DNA from: Pseudonocardia petroleophila
GTDB taxonomy: Bacteria; Actinomycetota; Actinomycetes; Mycobacteriales; Pseudonocardiaceae
Direction of reading: 5' to 3'
Assembly (NCBI RefSeq): GCF_014235185.1
Contig: NZ_CP060131.1
Span: 4,223,501 to 4,287,500 of the forward strand
DNA length: 64,000 bases
How positions within the stretch are numbered: position 1 is the stretch's first letter; every line of letters starts with the position of its first letter. The notes under the pieces are model-generated. The model saw only the letters and a program-made list of their open reading frames with translations. It was not told the DNA's origin and ran no database searches. A program made the translations under genes and the position numbers. Positions 20,949-29,865 of the stretch are shown in pieces.

Positions 20949-20970
20949 ACCTTAGGTAAGGATCACCTGA
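20949..20970 (-). promoter_or_regulatory. Iron box over leaderless -10 (TAAGGT)
   Basis: TTAGGTAAGGATCACCTGA at 20952-20970 matches about 15 of 19 iron-box positions on the plus strand. The minus-strand hexamer TAAGGT (20954-20949) overlaps it and ends 6 nt before the GTG at 20942. This is a plausible operator-promoter for the PPOX flavoprotein. Confidence 0.78.
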
Positions 20971-20972
20971 AC

Positions 20973-22643
20973 TCATACCCCCGTCGCGAGCGCCGCCGCC
21001 CGCCCCGCCCCGCGCCCGGAGAACAGGCACCCGCCCAGGAACGTGCCCTCCAGCGACCGGTACCCGTGCACCCCGCCGCCGCCGAACCCGGCCACCTCGC
21101 CCGCGGCGTAGAGCCCGGGGAACGGGGTGCCGTCCGCCCGCCGGACCCGGCCGGACAGGTCGGTCTGCAGCCCGCCGAGGGTCTTGCGGGTGAGCACGTG
21201 GAGCTTCACGGCGATCAGCGGGCCGTGGCGGGGGTCGAGCACCCTGTGCGGGGCGGCGGTGCGCACGAGCTTGTCGCCCCGGTAGCGGCGGGCCCCGTGG
21301 ATGGCGGTGACCTGCAGGTCCTTGGTGAACGGGTTGTCCATCTCGCGGTCGCGGGCCACGATCTGGCGCTCCAGGTCGGCGAGGTCGAGCAGCGGGGTGT
21401 CGGTGAGCCGGTTCATCCCGGCCACGAGCTCGGGCAGCGTGTCGGCGACGACGAAGTCGGCCCCGTTGCGCAGGAACGCCCGGACGGGACCGGGGGCGCC
21501 TGCGCGGGCCCTGCCCAGCGTCGCGCGGACGTCCTTCCCGGTCAGGTCGGGGTTCTGCTCGGAGCCCGAGAGCGCGAACTCCTTCTCCACGATGGACTGC
21601 GTGAGCACGAACCAGGAGTGGTCGTGGCCGGTGGCGGTGATCGCGCCGAGGGTCGAGAGGGTGTCGAAACCGGGCAGGTTCGGGGCGCCGAAGCGCTTCC
21701 CGGTGGCGTCGAACCACAGCGACGACGGCCCGGGCAGGATCCGGATGCCGTGCCGGGCCCAGATCGGGTCCCAGTTGCGGACGCCCTCGGTGTAGTGCCA
21801 CATGCGGTCGCGGTTGACGATCCGCCCGCCCGCGGCCTCGGTGATCCCGAGCATCCGGCCGTCGACGTGCTCGGGCACCCCGGAGATCATCTCCTGCGGC
21901 GGGGCGCCGAGCCGGGCGGGCCAGTTGGCGCGCACCAGGTCGTGGTTCGCGCCGATCCCGCCGGAGGTGACGAGCACGGCCTGCGCGCCGAGCGCGAACT
22001 CCCCGGCCGCGATCCGGGAGCTCGCGGTGCCGCGCGGGGCCGCGCTGGGCTCGAGCACCGTGCCGTGCACGCCGGTGACCGTGCCGTCGGTGACCGCCAG
22101 CCCGTCGACGCGGTGCCGGAAGCGGAACTCGACGAGCCCGCGGGCGGCGGCGTCGCGCACGCGGCGGGCGAACGGTTCGACGACCCCGGGCCCGGTGCCC
22201 CAGGTGACGTGGAAGCGCGGCACCGAGTTGCCGTGGCCGTCGGCCAGGCCCCCGCCCCGCTCCGCCCACCCGACGACCGGGAACCAGCGCACCCCCATCC
22301 CGTGCATCCACGACCGCTTCTCGCCCCCGGCGAAGTCGAGGTAGGCGGTGGCCCACTGGCGGGCCCAGAAGTCCTCGCCGGAGGGGTCGTCGACGCCGCG
22401 GTCGAACCCGGCGCTGCCCAGCCAGTCCTGCATCGCGAGGTCGGCCGAGTCGCGGATGCCCAGGCGGCGCTGCTCGGGGGAGTCGACGAGGAACAGCCCC
22501 CCGAAGGACCAGAACGCCTGCCCGCCCAGGTTCTGCTCCGGTTCCTGGTCGAGCAGCAGCACCCGGCGGCCCGCGTCGGCCAGCTCCGCGGTGGCCACCA
22601 GCCCGGCCAGACCCGCCCCCACCACGATCACGTCGGCGTCCAT
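20973..22643 (-). CDS. KstD-like FAD-binding dehydrogenase
   Basis: 556 residues. It opens with the FAD motif VIVVGAGLAGLVATAELADAG and has the FAD-binding-2 layout of 3-ketosteroid delta-1-dehydrogenase and fumarate-reductase-like enzymes, with ALVTSGG-type strand (LVTSGGIGANHDLV) and a C-terminal GLYAAGEVAGFGGGGVHG flavin motif. The length fits the annotated FAD-binding dehydrogenase group. ATG 22643 follows GGGGAG; an ATG 9 bp upstream is also possible. It is divergent from the SRPBCC gene. The iron box at 20952 lies downstream of its stop and so does not control it. Substrate not inferable; true steroid specificity is not claimed. Confidence 0.88.
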   Translation of the reverse strand: MDADVIVVGAGLAGLVATAELADAGRRVLLLDQEPEQNLGGQAFWSFGGLFLVDSPEQRRLGIRDSADLAMQDWLGSAGFDRGVDDPSGEDFWARQWATAYLDFAGGEKRSWMHGMGVRWFPVVGWAERGGGLADGHGNSVPRFHVTWGTGPGVVEPFARRVRDAAARGLVEFRFRHRVDGLAVTDGTVTGVHGTVLEPSAAPRGTASSRIAAGEFALGAQAVLVTSGGIGANHDLVRANWPARLGAPPQEMISGVPEHVDGRMLGITEAAGGRIVNRDRMWHYTEGVRNWDPIWARHGIRILPGPSSLWFDATGKRFGAPNLPGFDTLSTLGAITATGHDHSWFVLTQSIVEKEFALSGSEQNPDLTGKDVRATLGRARAGAPGPVRAFLRNGADFVVADTLPELVAGMNRLTDTPLLDLADLERQIVARDREMDNPFTKDLQVTAIHGARRYRGDKLVRTAAPHRVLDPRHGPLIAVKLHVLTRKTLGGLQTDLSGRVRRADGTPFPGLYAAGEVAGFGGGGVHGYRSLEGTFLGGCLFSGRGAGRAAALATGV

Positions 22644-22740
22644 GCTCCCCATCCTGCCCCGGCCGTGCGGGCCGCGCGATGACCGCCCGGGGCGGTCGGG
22701 GGACCCGGCGCACCCCGCCGCGGTGGGGCAGGATGCCGGC

Positions 22741-23232
22741 ATGGCCGACGAACGAATCGAGGTACGCCGCACCGTCCCCGCCACCCCGGAGGCGATCTTC
22801 GCCGTGCTCCGCGACCCGCAGGGCCACGTCGAGATCGACAGCTCCGGGATGCTGCAGGACGCCACCGGGGAGCCCGTGACGGCCGCGGGCGACACCTTCG
22901 TCGTGCACATGGACCGCGAGTCCCTCGGCGACCTGCCGATGGGCCGCTACGACGTCGAGGTCACGATCCGCGACCTCGAGCCCGACCGCGAGATCTCCTG
23001 GACGATCCTCGGCACGATCCGCCCGGCGATCGGCCACGTCTACGGCTACCGCCTGGAACCGGACGGGGACGGCGGCACCGTCGTGACCTCCTACTACGAC
23101 TGGTCCGGCATCAACGACGAGTGGCGCGCGAAGAAGGTCTTCCCGATCATCTCCGAGCAGGCGCTGAAGGCGACGCTGGGCATCCTGGAGCGCACGGTCA
23201 GGCGCCGAGCCGCGTCAGCGTCTCGCGGCTGA
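22741..23232 (+). CDS. SRPBCC family (polyketide cyclase-like) protein
   Basis: 163 residues of the START/SRPBCC helix-grip fold. It begins IEVRRTVPATPEAIFAVLRDPQGH, the usual first strand and helix, and ends with a long C-terminal helix (EQALKATLGILERTV). Such proteins bind hydrophobic ligands; the function is not set by sequence. ATG 22741 is followed directly by the fold and preceded by CAGGAT at 6 nt, a weak leaderless-type promoter. Its last 35 bp overlap the 3' end of the convergent GH3 gene, so antisense effects between the two messages are possible. Confidence 0.85.
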   Translation: MADERIEVRRTVPATPEAIFAVLRDPQGHVEIDSSGMLQDATGEPVTAAGDTFVVHMDRESLGDLPMGRYDVEVTIRDLEPDREISWTILGTIRPAIGHVYGYRLEPDGDGGTVVTSYYDWSGINDEWRAKKVFPIISEQALKATLGILERTVRRRAASASRG

Positions 23233-25420
23233 TCCCGATCCCGGGGAAGGCGGCGAGCCGCCCGAGCGGGAAGTTGCCGATCACCCGCAACAGCTCCTCG
23301 TCCTGCAGGATCCCCGGGCCCGCGGCGGCCCGCAGCTCCGGCCCGCGGTCGGGGTCGGCCAGCCACTCCTGCAGCGTCGAGTCCGCGGTGAGCGCGCGGC
23401 GCGGGAGCGGGGCGTCGACGGTGACGGTGCGGCACAGCCGCAGGTCCCGCGACGACGCGCCGACCGCGATCTCGAACTCGCCCGGCTCCACCACCCAGCC
23501 GCCGTGCACCGTCGACCAGAACGACAGGTCGCGGGCGCCCAGGGTGAAGCCCACGGTCCGCGACTCCCCGGGCTCCAGCGCGATCTTGGTGAACCCGCGC
23601 AGCTCGGCGGGCGGGCGCGCGACCGAGCACTGCGGGTCGCCGACGTAGAGCTGCACCACCTCGCGGCCCGCGCGCCCTCCGGTGTTGGTGACGGTGGCCC
23701 CGACCGTCACGTCCGTCCCGTCGACGGCGACGGTCAGCGCGGAGTAGGCGAACTCGGTGTAGGACAGGCCGTGGCCGAACGGGTGCGCGACCGGGCGGTC
23801 GAGCGCGTCGAACCCGCGGTAGCCGACGAACACGCCCTCCCCGTAGCGGACGCGGCCCTCCTCGCCGGGGAAGTTGAGGTGCGAGGGGGTGTCGGCCAGG
23901 CGCAGCGGGATCGTCTCGGCCAGCCGCCCGCCGGGGTCGACGGCGCCGGTGAGGACGTCGGCGAGCGCCCCGCCGCCGGCCTGCCCGCCCAGCCAGCACT
24001 CGACGAGCGCGGCGACGCGGTGCTCCCACGGGTCGGTGCGCACGACCCCGCCGTGCGCCAGCGCCACGACGACCGGGACCCCGGTGTCGACGAGCCGTGA
24101 CAGCAGCATGAGCTGCGCGGTCGGCAGGTCGATGTGCTCGCGGTCGAACCCCTCCGACTCCTCGACGGCGGGCAGCCCGAGCAGCGCGACGACGACGTCG
24201 GCCCCGGCGGCGAGTGCGACGGCCTCGTCGGACAGGGCGCGGTCACCGGGCCCGTCGAGCGCGTAGCCCGCGGCGAAGGAGACCGTCGCCCGCGGCAGGG
24301 CGGTGACCAGCTCGTCGAACGGGACGTCGAGGCGCGTCGGGTTGACCTGCGAGCTGCCCGCGCCCTGGTAGCGGGGCGTGCGGGCCAGCTCGCCGACCAC
24401 CGCGACCGTCAGCGACGGGGAGTCGTGCAGCGGCAGGATCCGGTCCTCGGGGTCGTGGCCCCCACCGCCGGGAAGACCGTTGCGCAGCAGCACGATCCCG
24501 TCGGCGGCGGCGCGGCGCGCCAGCGCGTGGTGGGCGTCGACATCGAACGCCTCGCCCGGTTCGGGCCGGTGCGCCCGCTCCACCAGCGTCCGCATCCGGT
24601 CGACGGCCCGGTCCAGCACTGCCTCGTCGAGGCTCCCGTCGGCGACGGCGTCGACGATCGCCCGGTCGCTGACCCCGCGGTTCGGCGGCATCTCCAGGTC
24701 CAGGCCCGCCACCAGCGCGGCGACGCGGTCGGCCACCGCGCCCCAGTCGGACACGACGACGCCGTCGAAGCCCCACTCCTCGCGCAGCACCGTCGTGAGC
24801 AGCCACCCGTGCTGCGAGGCGTACACGCCGTTGACCTTGTTGTACGCGCACATCACGGTCCACGGCCGGGCGCGGGTGACCACGTGCTCGAACGCGGGCA
24901 GGTAGATCTCGCGCAGCGTGCGCTCGTCGACCTCGGCGCTCACCCGCAGCCGGTCGGTCTCCTGGTTGTTGGCCGCGAAGTGCTTCACCGACGTCCCGAC
25001 GCCCCGGCTCTGCACTCCCTCGACGAGCGCCGCGGCCAGCACGCCCGCCAGGTGCGGGTCCTCGGAGAGGTACTCGAAGTTGCGCCCGCACAGCGGCGAG
25101 CGCTTGATGTTGACCCCCGGCCCCAGCACCACCCCGACGCCCTGGGCCCGTGCCTCCTCGCCGAGCGCCTCGCCGATCTCGCGGACCAGGTCCGGGTCCC
25201 ACGACGACGCGAGCGCCGCGGCCGTCGGGAAGCAGGTGGCCGGCAGGCTGCCGCCGAGGCCGACGTGGTCCCCCGCGCCGGGCTGCACGCGCAGGCCGTG
25301 CGGGCCGTCGGAGACCAGGATCGACGGGACCCCCGGCACGGCGGCGGTGTGCCAGAAGTCGGCGCCGATACACAGGGCCGCCTTCTGCTCGACGGTGAGG
25401 TTCTCCATGGCGCCGATCAT
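23198..25420 (-). CDS. GH3 beta-glucosidase family enzyme
   Basis: 740 residues with the full three-part GH3 build: TIM-barrel (residues 1-300), alpha/beta sandwich (to about 560) and fibronectin-III-like C-terminal domain. The nucleophile motif is GVVVSDWGAV (Asp225), and KHFAANNQETDR is the conserved substrate-site segment. No signal peptide is seen, so it should act in the cytoplasm. ATG 25420 overlaps the TGA of the LLM oxidoreductase (ATGA), which indicates translational coupling; an internal ATG at 25408 is possible. Its position behind an acyl-CoA ligase and LLM oxidoreductase suggests it releases an aglycone that those enzymes process (inference). Confidence 0.9.
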   Translation of the reverse strand: MIGAMENLTVEQKAALCIGADFWHTAAVPGVPSILVSDGPHGLRVQPGAGDHVGLGGSLPATCFPTAAALASSWDPDLVREIGEALGEEARAQGVGVVLGPGVNIKRSPLCGRNFEYLSEDPHLAGVLAAALVEGVQSRGVGTSVKHFAANNQETDRLRVSAEVDERTLREIYLPAFEHVVTRARPWTVMCAYNKVNGVYASQHGWLLTTVLREEWGFDGVVVSDWGAVADRVAALVAGLDLEMPPNRGVSDRAIVDAVADGSLDEAVLDRAVDRMRTLVERAHRPEPGEAFDVDAHHALARRAAADGIVLLRNGLPGGGGHDPEDRILPLHDSPSLTVAVVGELARTPRYQGAGSSQVNPTRLDVPFDELVTALPRATVSFAAGYALDGPGDRALSDEAVALAAGADVVVALLGLPAVEESEGFDREHIDLPTAQLMLLSRLVDTGVPVVVALAHGGVVRTDPWEHRVAALVECWLGGQAGGGALADVLTGAVDPGGRLAETIPLRLADTPSHLNFPGEEGRVRYGEGVFVGYRGFDALDRPVAHPFGHGLSYTEFAYSALTVAVDGTDVTVGATVTNTGGRAGREVVQLYVGDPQCSVARPPAELRGFTKIALEPGESRTVGFTLGARDLSFWSTVHGGWVVEPGEFEIAVGASSRDLRLCRTVTVDAPLPRRALTADSTLQEWLADPDRGPELRAAAGPGILQDEELLRVIGNFPLGRLAAFPGIGISRETLTRLGA

Positions 25421-26421
25421 GCCCGCAGGCGGGCCGCCACCTCCAGGACCTGGTCCGCGTCGGCGGCGTAGGGCGTGTTGAGCGACATCCGCCCGGCGAG
25501 GGCGCCGAACCGGTCGCGCAGCCGCACGGCGACCTCGCCGGCGTCACCGGCCACCGCGAACGCGTCGAGCACGTCGTCGTCGACCAGGCCCGCCATCTCC
25601 GCCCAGGCCTGCTGCCGGGACAGCCGGTTGAGCCGGTCGGCCAGCTCGCCCCAGCCGTGCAGCTCCAGGACCGGGCGGTAGGCGGGGGTGGAGCCGTAGA
25701 ACGCGATCTGCCGGCGGACCCCCGCCTCGGCGGTGGCCCGCTGCTCCGGGGTGTCGCCGAGCACGGCGAACGGCGCCAGCCCGACCGTGAAGCCGTCGAG
25801 CGGGCCGCCGCGACCGCGGATCAGCGCGGGGACCGTGACCTCGGTCAGGTACCGGACGGTGGTCAGGCTGTGGCAGGAGATCCCGTCGGCGACGCGGCCG
25901 GCGACCTCGGTCATCCGCTCCCCGACGGCGGCCAGCAGCACCGGGGGCGGGCCGTACGGGTGGGGGCCGGGGTCGAAGAACTCCGTCATCAGCGTGTGCC
26001 GGTAGAACTCGCCGTCGACGCGCAGCCGCCCGCCGGTGGCGAAGCGCTCCCAGATCGCCCGCAGCGCCGTGACGTACTCCTCCATGCGCGCGGCCGGGCG
26101 GCTCCACGGCATCCCGAACCGCCGCTCGATGTGCGCCCGGACCTGCGACCCGAGCCCGAGCTCGAACCGGCCGCCGGACACGAGCTGCACGTCGTTGGCC
26201 GCCATCGCCGTGGTCATCGGGTTGCGGGCGAACGCCACGACGATCCCGCTGGTCAGCGTGATCCGGCTCGTCGCGCGGGCCGCCAGCGCGAGCGCGACGA
26301 ACGGGTCGTGCGAGGTCTCCGGGACCGAGACGCCGTCGTAGCCGTCGGCCTCCGCGCGGACCGCCGCGGCCTCGCAGGCCAGGGGATCGGCCGCGACGTC
26401 GACCACCGCGTCGAGCAGCAC
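25417..26421 (-). CDS. LLM-class F420-dependent oxidoreductase
   Basis: 334 residues of the bacterial luciferase-like superfamily, resembling the MSMEG_2256 subgroup. Visible elements: YDGVSVPETSHDPFVALALAA, SGIVVAFARNPMTTA, and GRFELGLGSQVRAH, the cofactor-binding turn of F420 or FMN-using members. It probably carries out an F420-linked oxidation or reduction of a carbonyl substrate; the substrate is unknown. GTG 26421 begins one nucleotide after the stop of the acyl-CoA ligase, and its own TGA overlaps the GH3 start, so the three genes form a coupled operon. Confidence 0.88.
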   Translation of the reverse strand: MLLDAVVDVAADPLACEAAAVRAEADGYDGVSVPETSHDPFVALALAARATSRITLTSGIVVAFARNPMTTAMAANDVQLVSGGRFELGLGSQVRAHIERRFGMPWSRPAARMEEYVTALRAIWERFATGGRLRVDGEFYRHTLMTEFFDPGPHPYGPPPVLLAAVGERMTEVAGRVADGISCHSLTTVRYLTEVTVPALIRGRGGPLDGFTVGLAPFAVLGDTPEQRATAEAGVRRQIAFYGSTPAYRPVLELHGWGELADRLNRLSRQQAWAEMAGLVDDDVLDAFAVAGDAGEVAVRLRDRFGALAGRMSLNTPYAADADQVLEVAARLRA

Positions 26422-26422
26422 C

Positions 26423-27967
26423 TCAGCCCGCCGCGGTGAGGTAGCGGTCGCGCAGCCGGTGCTTCTGCAGCTTCCCGGTCTCGGTGCGGGGCAGGGAGTC
26501 GACGAAGTCGATGCTGCGCGGCACCTTGTACCCGGCGAGGTGCGTGCGCAGGAACGCGAGCAACTCCCGCTCCAGCTCCGGCGACCCGACGACGCCGGGG
26601 GCCGGCTGCACGACCGCCTTGACCTGCTCGCCCATCTCCTCGTCGGGGATGCCGATGACGGCGAGGTCGAGCACCGCCGGGTGCAGCGTCAGCGCGTTCT
26701 CGACCTCCTGCGGGTAGATGTTCACCCCGCCCGAGATGATCATGAACGCCTTGCGGTCGGTGAGGAACAGGAACCCGTCCTCGTCGAGGTAGCCGACGTC
26801 GCCGGTGGTGCCCCAGTTCGGGTGGTCCGGGTGCTGCGCGGAGGCCGTCCTGCCGGGGTCGTTGTGGTAGGCGAAGGGGAGCACCTCGCGCTCGAAGTAG
26901 ATCAGCCCGACCTCGCCGGTGGGCAGGTCGGCGCCGTCCTCGCCGCAGACGTGCACCACGCCCAGCAGCGACCGGCCGACCGACCCGGGGTGCTCCAGCC
27001 AGGTGGGGGAGTCGATCACGGTGACGCCGATGGCCTCGGTGGCCGCGTAGTACTCCTGCAGGACCGGGCCCCACCACTCGATCATCCGGCGCTTGACCTC
27101 CACCGGGCACGGTGCGGCGGCGTGCACCGCGACCCGCAGCGAGGACAGGTCGTAGCCGGCGCGCACCTCCTCGGGCAGCTTGAGCATGCGCACGAACATC
27201 GTCGGCACCCACTGGCTGTGCGTGACGCCGTAGCGCTCGATCGCGGCCAGCGCCGCCGTCGGCTCGAACCTCGGCATGACGACCACCGTGCCGCCGACCT
27301 GGTGGATCATCCCGCCGAAGCGCAGCGGCGCGGCGTGGTAGAGCGGTGCGGGGGAGAGGTAGACGGTGTCGTCGGCGAACCCGTAGAGCGGGCCGAACAG
27401 GCCGAGCAGCGCGTCGCCCCCCTCGCGGACGTCGACGCCGGGCAGCGGCGCCTTGACGCCCTTGGGCTGCCCGGTGGTGCCCGAGGAGTAGAGCATGTCG
27501 CGGCCGCGGGGCTGCTCGTCCAGCGGCTCGGCCGGCGCGGCGGCGAGTGCGGTCTCGTAGTCGTCGTGGTGGTCGGCGGGGTCGGGCCCGTAGGCCAGGC
27601 GCAGCGTGACCTGCGGTGTCCCGTCCAGCAGCGCGGTGGCGGTGCCCGCGCAGTGCGACGACACGACGATCGCCTTCGCCCCACAGTCGTTCACGATGTA
27701 GGACACCTCGGACGGCGTCAGGTGCTGGTTGATCGCGGTGATGTAGAGCCCGCTGCGCATCGCGGCCCAGAACACCTCGAAGGAGCGCAGGCCGTTCTCG
27801 GCGAGCAGGGCGACGTCGTCACCGGGGCGCAGGCCGGCCGCGTGCAGCACGCGGGACAGGCGCACCGAGCGCTCCTCGAGCTCCGCGTAGCTGAGCGCGG
27901 CCCCCGTGTCGGACATGACGACGGCGGCCTTGTCCGGGGTCGTCGCGGCGAAGGTCCCTGGGTACAC
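26423..27967 (-). CDS. Fatty-acid/aryl acyl-CoA synthetase
   Basis: 514 residues of the ANL adenylate-forming family. Core motifs are YSSGTTGQPKG (P-loop), YYAATEAIG, GDVGYLDEDGFLFLTDR and a C-terminal TGKLQKHRLR with the catalytic Lys. It activates a carboxylic acid to its CoA thioester with ATP. GTG 27967 follows GGAGAA at good distance. It is the first gene of the coupled minus-strand operon with the LLM oxidoreductase and GH3 enzyme, and the TetR gene ends only 30 bp upstream on the same strand, so the regulator may head a longer transcript. Confidence 0.92.
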   Translation of the reverse strand: MYPGTFAATTPDKAAVVMSDTGAALSYAELEERSVRLSRVLHAAGLRPGDDVALLAENGLRSFEVFWAAMRSGLYITAINQHLTPSEVSYIVNDCGAKAIVVSSHCAGTATALLDGTPQVTLRLAYGPDPADHHDDYETALAAAPAEPLDEQPRGRDMLYSSGTTGQPKGVKAPLPGVDVREGGDALLGLFGPLYGFADDTVYLSPAPLYHAAPLRFGGMIHQVGGTVVVMPRFEPTAALAAIERYGVTHSQWVPTMFVRMLKLPEEVRAGYDLSSLRVAVHAAAPCPVEVKRRMIEWWGPVLQEYYAATEAIGVTVIDSPTWLEHPGSVGRSLLGVVHVCGEDGADLPTGEVGLIYFEREVLPFAYHNDPGRTASAQHPDHPNWGTTGDVGYLDEDGFLFLTDRKAFMIISGGVNIYPQEVENALTLHPAVLDLAVIGIPDEEMGEQVKAVVQPAPGVVGSPELERELLAFLRTHLAGYKVPRSIDFVDSLPRTETGKLQKHRLRDRYLTAAG

Positions 27968-27997
27968 GGCGTTCTCCTCGGTGGCGGGTGCGGGGGA

Positions 27998-28612
27998 TCA
28001 GGGGCCGGTCATCGGCGGTTCACTCGCGGGATCCACCCCGACGCAGCGGTGGGCGAGTGCGACGAGCAGCGCGGTGAGGCGGTCGTCGGGCAGACCGCTG
28101 CGGAAGAACAGCGTGGACTGGACGGCCCCGACGGCGGCGTGCACGGTCACCCGCAGCTCGGGGTCGGACAGGTCCGGGCGCAGCGGGGCGAGCACGTGCA
28201 CCCAGTCCTCGATGTAGTGGCGCTGGCGCCTGCGCAACCGGCGCCGGTCGTCCTCGGGGAGGTTGTGCACCTCGCGGTGGTAGGCCGCGAGCATCGAGCG
28301 CTCCGTGATCGCGACGTCGATGTGGTCGCGGACCAGCGCGGTCAGGGCGCTGCGGTCGTCGGGGGCCGACGACACGATCTCCGCCGCCCGGGTCGCGATG
28401 CGGTCCATGCCCTGGTCGAGCACCGCGACCAGCACGGCCATCTTGCTGTCGAAGTGCCGGTAGATCCCCGTGCCGACGATCCCGGCGTGCGCCCCGATCT
28501 CGGCCATCCCGACGCTGTGGAACCCGCGCCGGGCGGCGAGCTCGGCGGCGGCGTCGAGGATCCGGGCCCGCCGGTCCGGGTCGCGCCTGCGCCCGGTGTC
28601 GGTCGACGGCAT
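27998..28612 (-). CDS. TetR family transcriptional regulator
   Basis: 204 residues. The N-terminal helix-turn-helix spans about residues 18-60 (ILDAAAELAARRGFHSVGMAEIGAH followed by GIYRHFDSK). The C-terminal part resembles regulators of acyl-CoA catabolism (KstR2/FadR type), whose ligands are CoA thioesters. It sits between the minus-strand ligase operon and the divergent acyl-CoA dehydrogenase operon, so it probably represses one or both. ATG 28612 is the family-consistent start. No other regulator is present in the 23-36 kb block. Confidence 0.9.
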   Translation of the reverse strand: MPSTDTGRRRDPDRRARILDAAAELAARRGFHSVGMAEIGAHAGIVGTGIYRHFDSKMAVLVAVLDQGMDRIATRAAEIVSSAPDDRSALTALVRDHIDVAITERSMLAAYHREVHNLPEDDRRRLRRRQRHYIEDWVHVLAPLRPDLSDPELRVTVHAAVGAVQSTLFFRSGLPDDRLTALLVALAHRCVGVDPASEPPMTGP

Positions 28613-28699
28613 CTGGTGAGTGTGGCACCGGGAGGTCTACGTTGCTAGTGACTCGTCGATGACTCGGCCGGTCGACGACGACTCCACGGGGAGGACGCG
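28613..28699. promoter_or_regulatory. Divergent promoter region, TetR operator candidate
   Basis: This 87 bp gap separates the TetR gene from the divergent acyl-CoA dehydrogenase gene. It holds a -10-like TACGTT (28638-28643) and two direct copies of TGACTCG (28649-28655 and 28660-28666) 11 bp apart, one helical turn. GGGAGG before the GTG at 28700 is the ribosome site. The repeats are a candidate TetR site, though they are not a clear palindrome. Confidence 0.35.
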
Positions 28700-29851
28700 G
28701 TGGACTTCACCGAGACCGACGAGCACCGCGACCTGCGTGCCGCGGTCGGCACGGTCGCGGGCCGGTTCGGCCCCGCCTACTACGCCGAGCGCGCCGCGGC
28801 CCACGAGCCGTGCAGCGAGCTGTGGGCGGCGCTGGGGGAGTCGGGCTTCATCGGCGTCAACGTGGCCGAGGAGCACGGCGGCGGCGGGGGCGGGCTCGTC
28901 GAGCTGGCCATCGTCTGCGAGGAGATCGCCGCCCGCGGCACCCCGCTGCTCCTGCTGCTGGTCTCCGCGGCCATCTCGGCGGAGGTGATCGGCGAGTTCG
29001 GCAGCGAGGAGCAGCGGACGCGGTGGCTCCCCGGCCTGGCCGACGGCACGGTGAAGGTGGTCTTCGCGATCACCGAGCCCGACGCGGGCTCGAACACCCA
29101 CCGGATCAGCACCACGGCCGTGCGCGACGGCGACGACTGGCTGCTCAACGGCACGAAGTACTACATCTCCGGCGTCGACGAGGCGGAGGCGCTGCTCGTC
29201 GTCGCCCGCACGGGGCGCGACGCCTCCGGCGGCCCGCTCATGTCGCTGTTCGTCGTCCCCACCGACGCGCCGGGGATGCAGGCCGTCCCGCTGCCCGTCG
29301 ACGCGATGCTGCCCGAGCGCCAGTTCACCCTGCACCTCGACGACGTCCGGGTGCCGGGCACCTCGCTCGTCGGCGGGGAGGGCGAGGGCTTCCGGCAGGT
29401 CTTCCGCGGGCTGAACCCGGAGCGGATCACCGGGGCCGCGCTGTGCGTCGGCATCGCCCGGCACGCGCTCGACCGGGCGGCCGCCTACGCCACCACGCGG
29501 AAGGTCTGGGACACCCCGATCGGCGCCCACCAGGGCGTGTCGCACCCGCTGGCCAAGGCGAAGATCGAGACCGAGCTGGCCGCGCTGATGACCCGCAAGG
29601 CCGCCTGGCTGCACGACCGCGGCCTGCCGGCGGGCGAGGCGTCGAACATGGCCAAGTACGCCGCGGCCGAGGCCGCGATCGCCGCCGTCGACGCGGCCAT
29701 CCAGTCCCACGGGGGCAACGGGCTGGCCACCGAGTACGGGCTCGTTCCGTACTGGGGGCTGGCGCGCCTGCTGCGGATCGCGCCCGTCAACCGCGAGATG
29801 ATCCTCAACTACGTGGCCCAGCACAGCCTGGGCCTCCCGCGCTCGTACTAG
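28700..29851 (+). CDS. Acyl-CoA dehydrogenase
   Basis: 383 residues, usual length for the family. It has the FAD/substrate segment FAITEPDAGSNTHRI, the NGTKYYISGVDEA strand and a C-terminal QSHGGNGLATEYGLVPYWGLARLLRI in which the Glu before YG is conserved. It introduces the alpha-beta double bond into an acyl-CoA and passes electrons to ETF. GTG 28700 follows GGGAGG. It is the first gene of a plus-strand run with ligase, carboxylase beta and alpha genes, which suggests the product enoyl-CoA is a carboxylase substrate, as in leucine or acyclic-terpene catabolism. Confidence 0.93.
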   Translation: MDFTETDEHRDLRAAVGTVAGRFGPAYYAERAAAHEPCSELWAALGESGFIGVNVAEEHGGGGGGLVELAIVCEEIAARGTPLLLLLVSAAISAEVIGEFGSEEQRTRWLPGLADGTVKVVFAITEPDAGSNTHRISTTAVRDGDDWLLNGTKYYISGVDEAEALLVVARTGRDASGGPLMSLFVVPTDAPGMQAVPLPVDAMLPERQFTLHLDDVRVPGTSLVGGEGEGFRQVFRGLNPERITGAALCVGIARHALDRAAAYATTRKVWDTPIGAHQGVSHPLAKAKIETELAALMTRKAAWLHDRGLPAGEASNMAKYAAAEAAIAAVDAAIQSHGGNGLATEYGLVPYWGLARLLRIAPVNREMILNYVAQHSLGLPRSY

Positions 29852-29865
29852 GAGGGGTGACCGCC

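Noticed and set aside
20952-20970. Iron box as control of the KstD-like FAD dehydrogenase
   Set aside because: That gene is also on the minus strand and starts at 22643, so the box lies after its stop codon.
18265-23037. A 1590-codon minus-strand frame over several genes
   Set aside because: It crosses genes on both strands and has no domain of its own; produced by lack of stops in GC-rich DNA.
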